Origin: Saccharothrix sp. NRRL B-16348
GTDB lineage: Bacteria; Actinomycetota; Actinomycetes; Mycobacteriales; Pseudonocardiaceae
Length of the DNA: 64,000 nt
Direction of reading: 5' to 3'
Assembly: GCF_001280085.1 (NCBI RefSeq)
Contig: NZ_LGED01000197.1
Location: 33,595 to 97,594 of the forward strand
Under the pieces are notes generated by a model. It saw nothing but the letters and a program-made list of their open reading frames with translations. It was not told the origin of the DNA and did no database searches. This document shows positions 7,703 through 17,090 of this stretch, in pieces (position 1 is the stretch's first letter; every line of letters starts with the position of its first letter). Made by a program: the position numbers and the translations under genes.

Positions 7703-8284
7703 TCAGGTGTTGGCGGTGTAGGCCTGGCGGAGGCGGGTCAGGGTGTCGTCGTCGATGTCGTCGGCGCTGCTGATGCCGATCCGCAGGGTGATGGTGTCGT
7801 TGCCCAGCGAGCCCGCCGGCTCCAGCCGACCGGTCGGCGGGTGGCCCGCGAGGCGCAGGCCCAGGTCGACCCGCGCCCGCGTGCTCGCCTTGACGATCGC
7901 GAACGTCCGGCGCGGCGTCACCAGGGCCACGTACGTCTTGCGCGCCCGGACGTGCATCGGACCCAGCAACGCCGCCTCGGCCAGCAGCCGGTCGAGGATC
8001 GGCCGCAGCTCGGGCCGGTCGGCGTACTGGGCGTCCACCAGCTCGTCCGACGACGCGCTCAGCAGGTCCGGGTACCCGAACCGCTCCATCACCAGCAGCA
8101 TCTGCGGGTAGCCGGTCACGCCCTGCTCACGCAGCCAAACCCGCAGGTCGCACTCGTTGTCGAGACCGGACGACAGCACCCGCCGATTCCACTCGGGCAC
8201 GCCCTCGCCGGTGCCGCGGCGCAGCAGCGCCACGGACCAGTCGACCATCTCCCGCCAGTTCTCCGCCACCACCACGGGCGACAT
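7703..8284 (-). CDS. DUF4287/DUF5655-type protein
   Basis: A 193-residue cytoplasmic protein. The N-terminal part contains WLREQGVTGYPQMLLVMERF, the type of helical segment found in DUF4287 proteins. The C-terminal part (LGPMHVRARKTYVALVTPRR through VDLGLRL and ITLRIGISSADDIDDDTL) has the DUF5655 pattern, which is also found fused to predicted endonucleases. Its role is unknown. It starts at ATG 8284, 9 bp after the VWA gene ends, so it is probably the last gene of the MoxR operon or read through from it. No catalytic residues can be named. Confidence 0.7.
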   Translation of the reverse strand: MSPVVVAENWREMVDWSVALLRRGTGEGVPEWNRRVLSSGLDNECDLRVWLREQGVTGYPQMLLVMERFGYPDLLSASSDELVDAQYADRPELRPILDRLLAEAALLGPMHVRARKTYVALVTPRRTFAIVKASTRARVDLGLRLAGHPPTGRLEPAGSLGNDTITLRIGISSADDIDDDTLTRLRQAYTANT

Positions 8285-8293
8285 ACTGCCCGC

Positions 8294-9259
8294 TCACGGC
8301 AGACGTTGCCCGAAGAGCAGCGCGCCCGCCACGGCGATCAACCCCAGCACGGTGCCCAGCGCCACCCACGGCCGCGACGCGTCGGCCTGCTTCTTCTCGT
8401 AACCGATCTGCTCGCCCAGCGTGTCGTACACCCGGCGCAGCTCCTCGGCGCTCGCGGCCTTGAAGAACTCGCCGCCGGACAGCTTCGCGATCTCCTTCAT
8501 CGAGTCGTCGTCCACCGGCACCTCCTGCTGCCGGCCCTCGATCTCGACCACGCCCTCCTCGGTGCCGAACGAGATCGTGGAGATCGGGACGCCCGCCTTC
8601 TTCGCGTCCTCGGCCGCATCGAACGCGTCACGCGTGCCGACGGTCTCCTTGCCGTCCGTCATCAGCACGACCCGCGCGGGCGGTGGCCCGTCCGCGCCGC
8701 CGACGACCTTGCCGAACGAGTCGATCGCCGCCAGCGCCGCCACGATCGCGTCACCGGTCGCGGTCGACTGGGCCAGCTTCAGCCCGTCGATGCTCTGCGT
8801 GACCGCGGCGCGGTCGGTGGTCGGCGCGACCAGCACGGTGGCCGAACCGGCGAACGAGATCAGCCCCAGGTTGATGCCCGGCGTGAGCCCGTCGGCGAAC
8901 GACTTGGCGGCCACCTGCGCGGCCTCCAACCGGGACGGCTGCACGTCGGTGGCCTTCATCGACAGCGACGTGTCGATCACCAGCATCACGGTGGCGCGGT
9001 TGCGCGGCACCTTCTGCTCGGCGGTCGGCCCGGCCAGCGCCACGGTCAGCGCGATGAACGCGACCATCAGCACCGCCACCGGCACGTGCTTGTACCAGCC
9101 CTGCCGCTTGGGCGCGACCTTCTCCAGCATCGACAGGTTCGCGAACCGCAGCGTCCGCTTGCGCAGCACGCGTTGCAGCACCACGTAGAACGCGGCGATC
9201 GCCACCACTGCCGCCAGCAACAAGAACCACCACGGCGCGGTGAAACCCGACAGGCTCAT
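8294..9259 (-). CDS. VWA-domain membrane protein (BatA-like)
   Basis: A 321-residue membrane protein. Two N-terminal helices (about 8-28 and 59-77) precede a von Willebrand A domain with an intact MIDAS motif (DTSLSM at about 95-100, the TDGKE loop further on). A C-terminal helix (about 296-316) closes it. This Bat arrangement partners MoxR ATPases and DUF58 proteins in complex assembly or stress tolerance. Its start shares one nucleotide with the stop of the DUF58 gene, so the three genes form a tight operon. Confidence 0.88.
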   Translation of the reverse strand: MSLSGFTAPWWFLLLAAVVAIAAFYVVLQRVLRKRTLRFANLSMLEKVAPKRQGWYKHVPVAVLMVAFIALTVALAGPTAEQKVPRNRATVMLVIDTSLSMKATDVQPSRLEAAQVAAKSFADGLTPGINLGLISFAGSATVLVAPTTDRAAVTQSIDGLKLAQSTATGDAIVAALAAIDSFGKVVGGADGPPPARVVLMTDGKETVGTRDAFDAAEDAKKAGVPISTISFGTEEGVVEIEGRQQEVPVDDDSMKEIAKLSGGEFFKAASAEELRRVYDTLGEQIGYEKKQADASRPWVALGTVLGLIAVAGALLFGQRLP

Positions 9260-10205
9260 CAGGCCACCCCTCCCGACCAGCGGCGCTTGCGCGCGACGAC
9301 GAACCGCACGGTGTCCGCGATCCAGTCCGAGTCGGTGCGCAGCACGAGGTGACCCGCCCCGGCCCGCCGCAGACCCGCCGCCACCTCGGCGCGGTGCTCG
9401 GCCGCCGCGGCGGCGAACTCCCGGCGCAGCAGCGGTGACGCGACGACCTCGCGCTGCCGGCCCGACTCCGGGTCGGCCAGCACGACCGTGCCCACCTCGG
9501 GCAGGTCGATGTCACGCGGGTCGATCACCTCGATGGCCACCAGGTCGTGCCGGGCGGACAACGCGCGCAGCGGGCGCTGCCACTCCGTGCCGCCGAGGAA
9601 GTCGGAGATCACCACGACGAGGCCACGACGCCGCGGCGGGCGACGCAGCTGCTCGACCACCTCCGCCAGCGAGCCGCGGGTGCCCTCGGGTGCGCGCGGC
9701 GTCTCGGCGACCTTGCGGATCAGGCCGCGCGAGTGCGCCAGGCCACCGCGTGCGGGCACCCGGACGAGGTCCTCGCCGGTGGAGACGAGGGCGCCGATCC
9801 GGTTGCCGCCGCCGCGGGTCAGGTGCGCCACCGCGGCCGTCGCGGCGACCACCAGGTCGCGCTTCTCGCACGCCGCCGTGCCGAAGTCGAGGCTCGGGGA
9901 CAGGTCGATCGCGAGCCACGTCTCCAGCTCGCGGTCGGCGACGGTCTCGCGGATGTGCGGCACGGTGGTGCGCGCGGTGACCGCCCAGTCCATCCGCCGC
10001 ACGTCGTCGCCGGGCTGGTAGGGCCGCGCCTCGCCGGGCTCGGAGCCAGGTCCGGGGACGAGGCCCAGGTGGTTGCCCTGGAGCAGCCCGTCGAGCCGGC
10101 GGCGGACCTCCAGTTCGAGCGTGCGCAGCGCCGCTTCCATCCGGCCGCCGTGCAGCACGGGCGGCGCCCAGCTCGGCCGGTCGGCGCCCGTCGGGTTCGG
10201 CTCGG

Positions 10206-10209
<4 letters not shown>
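9259..10209 (-). CDS. DUF58 protein
   Basis: A 316-residue cytoplasmic protein. The DUF58 signature RPYQPGDDVRRMDWAVTART is near residues 60-80, followed by a VWA-like part (ETWLAIDLSPSLDFGT). DUF58 proteins are standard partners of MoxR AAA+ ATPases. GTG 10209 overlaps the moxR stop by 4 nt. The membrane helices present in some DUF58 members are absent, which matches the compact actinobacterial form. Confidence 0.9.
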
Positions 10210-11237
<1,028 letters not shown>

Positions 11238-11372
11238 AGGTCCTCCTCGACAGGGTTGTACGACTGTGGCCCAGTCTCCCCTGCCGACGGTATGGCTCTT
11301 GTGAAGGGGGTCGGACCCCGGAATCGGGCAGCGGTGCAGCTCACGCCCATCTCACCCGATCTTGGTCACCCG

Positions 11373-11909
11373 TCAGGGTGTCAGGTCGCGCGGCGTGTCC
11401 ACGTCCCGTGCCTCGCCCGGCAGGGCGGTGACGGCCGCGGGGTTCAGCGGGCCGAGGACCGAGCGCAGCGAGACGTCGCGCGGGTCGGCGGGCACGGCTC
11501 GGCGCAGCGGACCGGTGCGCCACGCCCCGATGAGCCACTGCGAGCGGCCCTCGTCGTCCACGAGGACCGCGCCGGTGTCGCCGACGGCCGCCAGCAGGCG
11601 GTCCACCGTGGACCGGGTGAGGCCCGGCTGGTCCACCGCGAGCACCACCACCAGGTCGGTCGCGACGTGCGCGAGCCCGGCGGCCAGTCCCGCGACCGGT
11701 CCGCCGCCGGGTGGGTCCTCCCGTGCCCACGTCACGCCGGGCACGTCGTCCTTGCGCGGGCCCACGACGACGGTCCGCCGGGCGAGCGCGACCGCGTCCA
11801 GCACGTGGTCGAGCAGCGTGCGGCCGCCGACCACGACCGACGCCTTGTCCACGCCGCCCAGCCTGCTGCCCCGACCACCCGCGAGGACCACCGCCGTCCA
11901 GGACGCCAC
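11373..11909 (-). CDS. mobA: MobA-like molybdenum cofactor guanylyltransferase
   Basis: A 178-residue nucleotidyltransferase. The N-terminal signature LAGGRGSRLGGVDKA (residues 9-23) is the MobA/NTP-transferase GTP-binding loop, and EDPPGGGPVAGLAAGL and VVLAVDQPGL are the conserved substrate and metal-site segments (the metal-binding Asp is normally in DMP; here it is DQP). MobA attaches GMP to molybdopterin. No molybdoenzyme or other moa/mog gene is near, so a related role such as MocA-type transfer is possible. Confidence 0.78.
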   Translation of the reverse strand: MASWTAVVLAGGRGSRLGGVDKASVVVGGRTLLDHVLDAVALARRTVVVGPRKDDVPGVTWAREDPPGGGPVAGLAAGLAHVATDLVVVLAVDQPGLTRSTVDRLLAAVGDTGAVLVDDEGRSQWLIGAWRTGPLRRAVPADPRDVSLRSVLGPLNPAAVTALPGEARDVDTPRDLTP

Positions 11910-11925
11910 GGGCCAACCGTAGCCG

Positions 11926-12675
11926 CTAGACGGGCTCGCCCAGCGCGTCGTCGTCGGAGGTGAAGAGCAGCCACAGCAGCGCGGCCACCACCAGGGCGCT
12001 CGTCACGAACACCGGGAACACCAGGTCGAACGCGGCCGTGCCCAGCGGCGCGGCGATCGTCGGGTCGACGTCGACCCGCACCGCGGCCATGCCCGTGTAG
12101 TGCATACCGGTGACCGCGACGCCCATGATCAGCCCGGCCGCGATCCGCGCGAGCGCCGTCTTCACGACCAGGGTGAACCAGAACGCGGCGGTCGCGGCGA
12201 CCACCGCGATCAGCACCGACAACGCGACCAGCGCCGGTGCGTAGGAGATCCCGCCGCGGAACCGGATGGCGGACATGCCCAGGTAGTGCATGCCCGCCAC
12301 GCCGAGCCCGGCCAGCAGTCCCGCGATGAGCAGCCGCATCCTGGTGAACCGGACGAGCGTGACCAGCGACAGCCCGGCGCCGACCACCGCGATGGCCACC
12401 ACGGCGGACAGCGCGGTCAGCGGCACGGAGTACTTGACCACGACGCCGGGCACGTCGAAGCCGAGCATGGCGATGAAGTGCATGAGCCAGATGCCGACGC
12501 CGCCGATGGCGAACGCGCCGAACACGGTCCAGCGCGCCTTGGCGGCCCGGCTCGGCTCGGCCTGGGCGCGGGCCATGCAGGCGAGGCCGATGAGGGAGCC
12601 GACCACGGAGACGACGTAGGCGAGCACGAGGGTGGAGAGGCCGTCGGAGAAGTGCTGCATCGAGTCGTGGTCCAC
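11926..12675 (-). CDS. MHYT-domain integral membrane sensor
   Basis: A 249-residue protein with about seven transmembrane helices and three MHYT-type motifs: MHFIAM, MHYLGM and MHYTGM, each at a helix edge. The MHYT domain is proposed to bind copper and sense O2, CO or NO. In many bacteria it is fused to GGDEF/EAL output; here it stands alone, and the tandem-GGDEF gene is the next gene upstream on the same strand, separated by a hairpin. It may signal to that neighbour, but no contact can be shown from sequence. Confidence 0.92.
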   Translation of the reverse strand: MDHDSMQHFSDGLSTLVLAYVVSVVGSLIGLACMARAQAEPSRAAKARWTVFGAFAIGGVGIWLMHFIAMLGFDVPGVVVKYSVPLTALSAVVAIAVVGAGLSLVTLVRFTRMRLLIAGLLAGLGVAGMHYLGMSAIRFRGGISYAPALVALSVLIAVVAATAAFWFTLVVKTALARIAAGLIMGVAVTGMHYTGMAAVRVDVDPTIAAPLGTAAFDLVFPVFVTSALVVAALLWLLFTSDDDALGEPV

Positions 12676-12715
12676 ACCCCAATTACTAACTCACGGTGAT
12701 CACGTTCACCAGAAC

Positions 12716-12754
12716 GGCCCAGGTGAATTCATTGATTCGCAATGCACCTGGGCC
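12716..12754. terminator. Hairpin between GGDEF and MHYT genes
   Basis: Perfect 10-bp arms (GGCCCAGGTG / CACCTGGGCC) with a 19-bp loop lie between the stop of the GGDEF gene (12837) and the start of the MHYT gene (12675). The hairpin would end the hydrolase-GGDEF transcript on the minus strand. Confidence 0.55.
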
Positions 12755-12836
12755 ATTTCTCTACCGAGCGTAGTCTTTAGCTAGGCTAAATGGACGACTC
12801 GGAACACCGTGAGGGTGAGCCGCGCCCGTGGCCGTC

Positions 12837-14291
12837 CTACGCGGTCACGTCGTGCGGCACGCCCACCCCACCGGCACGGCGGCCGACCACCCGGTTGCGG
12901 CCCGCGTCCTTGGCCTCCAGCACCGCCACGCTGGCCTCCTCCACCGCGTCGGTCACGGACGCGCCCGGCACGACCTCCACCGCGCCGATCGACACCGTCA
13001 CCACGCCGCCGGTGTTGCCCCGGTGCTCCAGCCCGAGCCGTTGCACCGCCTGCCTGATCCGCTCGCCCGACGCCAGCGCGCCGTCCAGTCGCGTGCCCGG
13101 CAGCAGCACGGTGAACTCCTCGCCCCCGTACCGGTACGCGCGATCACCCGCCCGGGTGGTGCGGTCGATGGCCTCGGCGACCTTGCGCAACGTCTCGTGC
13201 CCGGCCAGGTAGCGGTACAGCGTGTTGTAGCTGTGGAAGCGGTCGATGTCGACCAGCAGCAGGCTGTACGGCTCGCCGGCGCGGTTGCGGCGGGCGTGGT
13301 CGGCGTCGAACGTGGCCGGGTTCGGCAGGCCCGTGCGCTGGTCGATGGTCGCCGCCTCGGCCAGCGCCCGGTTCTCCGCGTGCAGCTCCTCCAGCCGCTC
13401 GGCGAGCCGGTCGACCTGGTGCTTGCGCGCCAGCGCCCAGTCCTCCAGGTCCTGGTCGTAGACGGCGACGCCGACCGGGCCGATCGTCTTCGCCCGGTAC
13501 ATCGCCAGGTCCGCCTGGTGCAGCAGGTCCTCCGCGCCGTGGCCGGGCCGGACGAACGTGATGCCCGCCGACACCGTCACCCGGACCACGCCCTCGTCCA
13601 ACGTCACCGGCGTGGCGATCACGGCCAGGATCTCCTGCGCCGCGGCGATCGCCTGCTGCTCGTCCAGTTCGTCGAGCAGCACGGCGAACTCGTCGCCGCC
13701 GAGCCGGGCCGCCGTGCCGCGGCCGGCCACCACCGCCGCCAGCCGGGACGCGACCAGGCGCAGCACGTGGTCGCCCGCCGCGTGCCCGTGCAGGTCGTTG
13801 ACGTCCTTGAACTGGTCGAGGTCGAGGAACACCAGCACCGGGCCCGGCGCGCCGCGCACGGCCTGCTCCAGCCGCGGCAGGAAGCCGGTGCGGTTGGCCA
13901 GGCCCGTCAACGCGTCGGTGTTGAGCCGGCTGCCCAGCTCGTCGGCCGTCTCCGCCCACCCCGTGACGTCGAGCGCGACCACCACCAGGCCGCGCACGTC
14001 GGGGTCCTCGCTCAGGTCGCGGGCGATCAGGTCGACCCGCCGGTGCACCGAGCCCTCCACCGGCACCGCGCACGTCAACCGCGACGCGCCCGTGCGGCCG
14101 GCCGCCTGGAGGAACGTGCCGACCGCCGCCGCGTCGCCGTTCGCCACCAGGTCGGGCAGCAGGCCGGACGCGGCGCCGAACAACCGCCGGGCCGCCGGGG
14201 ACGCCCAGCGGACGCCCAGGTCGGTCGGGTCGACCACCAGCACGGCGGCGTCGGCCCGGTCGAGCACCGCCTGGTGGAAGCCGCCGTTCAT
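12837..14291 (-). CDS. PAS-like protein with two GGDEF domains
   Basis: A 484-residue putative diguanylate cyclase. ATG 14291 overlaps the hydrolase stop (ATGA). The open frame continues upstream, but that part is antisense to the hydrolase. Residues about 1-115 resemble a PAS sensor (VLDRADAAVLVVDPTDLGVR). GGDEF 1 (about 135-295) has the full RLGGDEF motif and FLDLDQFKDVND. GGDEF 2 (about 315-475) has RYGGEEF and LVDIDRFHSYN. Both signature loops look active, which is unusual because tandem domains normally keep one degenerate copy. There is no EAL domain and no membrane segment. In actinomycetes c-di-GMP controls development, and this protein likely feeds that pool. Confidence 0.88.
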   Translation of the reverse strand: MNGGFHQAVLDRADAAVLVVDPTDLGVRWASPAARRLFGAASGLLPDLVANGDAAAVGTFLQAAGRTGASRLTCAVPVEGSVHRRVDLIARDLSEDPDVRGLVVVALDVTGWAETADELGSRLNTDALTGLANRTGFLPRLEQAVRGAPGPVLVFLDLDQFKDVNDLHGHAAGDHVLRLVASRLAAVVAGRGTAARLGGDEFAVLLDELDEQQAIAAAQEILAVIATPVTLDEGVVRVTVSAGITFVRPGHGAEDLLHQADLAMYRAKTIGPVGVAVYDQDLEDWALARKHQVDRLAERLEELHAENRALAEAATIDQRTGLPNPATFDADHARRNRAGEPYSLLLVDIDRFHSYNTLYRYLAGHETLRKVAEAIDRTTRAGDRAYRYGGEEFTVLLPGTRLDGALASGERIRQAVQRLGLEHRGNTGGVVTVSIGAVEVVPGASVTDAVEEASVAVLEAKDAGRNRVVGRRAGGVGVPHDVTA

Positions 14292-15079
14292 CGCGACGCG
14301 CTGAGGAACCGCAGCAGGGCGCGGTCGAACTCGTCGGGCCGGTCGAGGTTCACCAGGTGCGCGGCGCCCTCGACGACGACCTTCCCGGCCCGCGGCGCGG
14401 CGCCGAGCACGAGGTCGGCGACCACGTGGATGTCCGACGAGTCGAGGTCGCCGACGACGACCAGCGTCGGCGCGGTGAGCTCGTGCAGGCGGTCCACCGC
14501 GTGCACCTCGTCCCCCATGATCGTGAACACCCCGCTCGTCACGGCGTGGACGGTCAGCACGCGGCACATCTCCCGCACCTCGGGGTCGACCTCGTCCGGT
14601 GACCGGTGTGGACCGTCGACCCACATCCGCAGCACGCACTCCGCGACCTCGTCCACCGTGGTCGAAGCCCGCATCCGCGCGAACTGGTCCAGGACGAACG
14701 GGTCCTCGAACTTCATCCCGCTCACGCCCGGCCCGACGAGCACCAAGCCGGCCACCCGGTCGGGGTGGGTGACCGCGAAGTCGATCGCGGTGCGGGCGCC
14801 CATCGACAGGCCGACGAGCGTCGGCCGGTCGAGGTCGAGACCGTCCAGCAGGTCCCTCAGGTCCTCGTGGTGCGCGAACGGGCCGGTCACCGGCGAAGAC
14901 TCGCCGTGGCCCCTCGCGTCGTACCGGATCACGGTGTGGTCCCGCGCCAGCAGGTCGTACTGACGGTCCCACATGGCGACCCCGAGCCCGCCCGCGTGCA
15001 GCAGCACGACCGGTGGCCCGTCGCCACGTCTGTGATAGGTCAATTCGCCGTCGTCGAGAATCAAGCGGCCGGCCGTCAT
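14288..15079 (-). CDS. Alpha/beta hydrolase
   Basis: A 263-residue cytoplasmic hydrolase of the 3-oxoadipate enol-lactonase/haloperoxidase type. It has the oxyanion segment LLHAGGLG, the nucleophile elbow GLSMGA (Ser about 93), the acid in VVGDLDSSD and the catalytic His in GAAHLVNLDRP. All triad members are present; the substrate is unknown. It precedes, and is translationally coupled to, the tandem-GGDEF gene, an odd pairing that may only reflect a shared promoter. Confidence 0.88.
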   Translation of the reverse strand: MTAGRLILDDGELTYHRRGDGPPVVLLHAGGLGVAMWDRQYDLLARDHTVIRYDARGHGESSPVTGPFAHHEDLRDLLDGLDLDRPTLVGLSMGARTAIDFAVTHPDRVAGLVLVGPGVSGMKFEDPFVLDQFARMRASTTVDEVAECVLRMWVDGPHRSPDEVDPEVREMCRVLTVHAVTSGVFTIMGDEVHAVDRLHELTAPTLVVVGDLDSSDIHVVADLVLGAAPRAGKVVVEGAAHLVNLDRPDEFDRALLRFLSASR

Positions 15080-15411
15080 GGTCCCCCCTGGACTTGACTT
15101 CCTCCCTCAGACCACTGACGCTACCGAATCCGCGCGGCGCATTCGGGTGATCACGGGCATTTCTCCGCATTTCGGGGGTCACAATTCCGCGATCACGCCG
15201 AATAGGGGTTCATATCCACCCGTAGTCCACTGTGGACAGGCCAAGTGAGACGGATCCGGTAAACCGGTGGACAGCCTCTCGCCATCATGCCTAACCTCAC
15301 CGTCCCCTGTCCTCACGTGTGCGAACGAGGTGCATTGCATGCCCGTCCGGGTCCCGGCCGCCGAGCGGCCGATCACGCCGACCTTTCCCCTTGACGTGAG
15401 GACGACCGGAA
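15080..15411. other. Divergent intergenic region with two small palindromes
   Basis: This 332-bp stretch separates the divergent hydrolase and methyltransferase genes and should hold both promoters. I see two small dyads, GTCCACTGTGGAC (15225-15237) and CCGGTAAACCGG (15256-15267), but no convincing gene or clear -35/-10 pair. Confidence 0.4.
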
Positions 15412-16158
15412 GTGGACATACCTCGTGGTTTCACCATCCGTGAAAGCACCCACCGCATCCACAACCCGCTGGACGAAGCCAAGTTGGCCGTCCTCGGGCG
15501 GGCGTTGCGCCCGGAACCCGGGTGGCGCGTGCTCGACCTCGCCTGCGGTTCGGGCGAGATGCTGTGCACCTGGGCCCGTGACCACGGGCTGACCGGCACG
15601 GGCGTCGACCTCAGCCCGGCGTTCCTCGCCTCGGCGCGGGCACGTGCGGCCGAGCTGGGCGTGGCCGACCGGGTGGAGTTCGCGCACGGCGACGCGTCGG
15701 GTCACGTCGCGGACGAGCCGGTGGACATCGCCGCGTGCGTCGGCGCGGCGTGGATCGGCGGCGGCGTGCCCGGCACGGTGGAGCTGTTGCGGCGCAGCCT
15801 GCGCCCCGGCGGCCTGCTGCTGATCGGGCACCCGTTCTGGCGGGTCGACCCGCCCGACCAGGCCGCGGTGGAAGGCAGCCACGCGACCAGCCGGGACGAC
15901 TTCCTGTCCCTGCCTGGGCTGCTCGCGCAGTTCGACGGGTTGGGCTGCGACGTGGTCGAGATGGTGCTGGCCGACCAGGACAGCTGGGACCGCTACGTCG
16001 CGGCGCAGTGGCTCAACACCCGCCAGTGGCTCGACCGGAACCCGGACGACGAGTTGGCGCCCGTGCTGCGCGCCGAACTCGCGGCCGCACCGGTCCGGTA
16101 CGCGCGCTACCAACGCGAGTACATGGGCTGGGGAGTGTTCGCCTTGATGGACCGCTGA
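15412..16158 (+). CDS. SAM-dependent methyltransferase
   Basis: A 248-residue class I methyltransferase starting at GTG 15412. Motif I is LDLACGSGEML (residues about 44-54), the acidic loop is GVDLSPAF, and the post-motif strand is LRPGGLLLIGHPFW. The substrate is unknown. It is monocistronic, followed by a hairpin. The fold is the UbiE/Methyltransf_25 type and nothing nearby suggests a pathway. Confidence 0.85.
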   Translation: MDIPRGFTIRESTHRIHNPLDEAKLAVLGRALRPEPGWRVLDLACGSGEMLCTWARDHGLTGTGVDLSPAFLASARARAAELGVADRVEFAHGDASGHVADEPVDIAACVGAAWIGGGVPGTVELLRRSLRPGGLLLIGHPFWRVDPPDQAAVEGSHATSRDDFLSLPGLLAQFDGLGCDVVEMVLADQDSWDRYVAAQWLNTRQWLDRNPDDELAPVLRAELAAAPVRYARYQREYMGWGVFALMDR

Positions 16159-16164
16159 TGAGGA

Positions 16165-16196
16165 GCGCGGGCCCCCGGTTTGTCGGGGGTCCGCGC
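16165..16196 (+). terminator. Hairpin after methyltransferase gene
   Basis: Thirteen-bp arms (GCGCGGGCCCCCG / CGGGGGTCCGCGC, one G-T pair) with a 6-bp loop start six bases after the stop codon. Confidence 0.7.
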
Positions 16197-16208
16197 CATC
16201 ATGGACCC

Positions 16209-17006
16209 ATGGAAGATCGTCGACTGATCGTCGAAGTGCTGTCCGCCGCGGCCGTCGCGGACCGGTTGCGCGCGCTGGACGTGACCGGGCTGGCGATGGT
16301 GGCCGACTCCACCTCGCCCGGGCCCGCCGCGCTGGTGGTGAGCGGTCTCGAGGACCCGCGGGCGGACGTCGTGGTGAACAGTTCCACCCAGGCGGACGCG
16401 CTGTGGACCGAGCGGATCGAGCCGTTCGCACGTCGGTTCGCGGGCATCGACCCGCCACCGCGCACACCGCCCGTGTTGGAGGAGCACGACCCGCGGCTGC
16501 CCGTCCTCGCGCGCCGCCTGCTCGACCGGTTGCGCGACGCCCTCGGCAAGCGGTCGCGGACGTACGACCACATCGGTTCGACCGCCGTGCCGGGGTTGCG
16601 CGCCAAGCGGTTCATCGACCTCCAGCTCGGCGTGCCCCTGCTGCCCGACCCCGACGACGAGTACACGCTGGCCGCGCTGGGATTCCGCGCCGAGACGGGC
16701 GCCCGCCCGGACTCCCCCGGCGTGACCCACGACTGGCACACCGACCCGGAGGTGCCGGAGGCGCTGTACCGGAAGCGGCTCTACGTCCGGCACGACCCGG
16801 AGGCGCCCGCGATCCTGCACGTGCGGCAGCTCGGCAACCCGTGGCACCGGCGGACGATCGACTTCCGCGACCGGCTGCGCGCCGACCCGGCCGTGCGGGA
16901 AGCGTACGAGACCGCGAAACTCCGTGCGGCCGAAGCGCACGCCGGAGACGACGACTACGACGACTACACCCGCGCGAAATCGGAATTCTTCCGCTCGACG
17001 GGGTGA
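16209..17006 (+). CDS. GrpB/UPF0157 family protein with extra N-terminal segment
   Basis: A 265-residue protein starting at ATG 16209. Residues about 100-260 are a GrpB domain with the conserved YDHIGSTAVPGLRAKRFIDL core and KRLYVR and NPWHRRTIDFRDRLR further on. GrpB belongs to the nucleotidyltransferase-like superfamily; its function is unproven. Residues 1-95 are extra: DVVVNSSTQADALWTERIEPFA resembles the C-terminal end of dephospho-CoA kinase (CoaE), which is naturally fused to GrpB in several actinobacteria, but the P-loop and kinase core are missing. It may derive from a decayed CoaE-GrpB fusion. Confidence 0.8.
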   Translation: MEDRRLIVEVLSAAAVADRLRALDVTGLAMVADSTSPGPAALVVSGLEDPRADVVVNSSTQADALWTERIEPFARRFAGIDPPPRTPPVLEEHDPRLPVLARRLLDRLRDALGKRSRTYDHIGSTAVPGLRAKRFIDLQLGVPLLPDPDDEYTLAALGFRAETGARPDSPGVTHDWHTDPEVPEALYRKRLYVRHDPEAPAILHVRQLGNPWHRRTIDFRDRLRADPAVREAYETAKLRAAEAHAGDDDYDDYTRAKSEFFRSTG

Positions 17007-17090
17007 ATTCGCTCAAGCCGTACAGCCGGCACGCCGATGGGGCGGTGCTCGATCGAGCAAGATCCCCGACGCGTGCAGGAGGAGTTCGGC

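Noticed and set aside
12837..15182. GGDEF gene extended upstream to 15182
   Set aside because: The extra part is antisense to a clear alpha/beta hydrolase, and ATG 14291 has an ATGA coupling signal.
15179..15376. Small minus-strand frame in the divergent gap
   Set aside because: No start signal, no recognisable sequence, and it sits in a promoter region.
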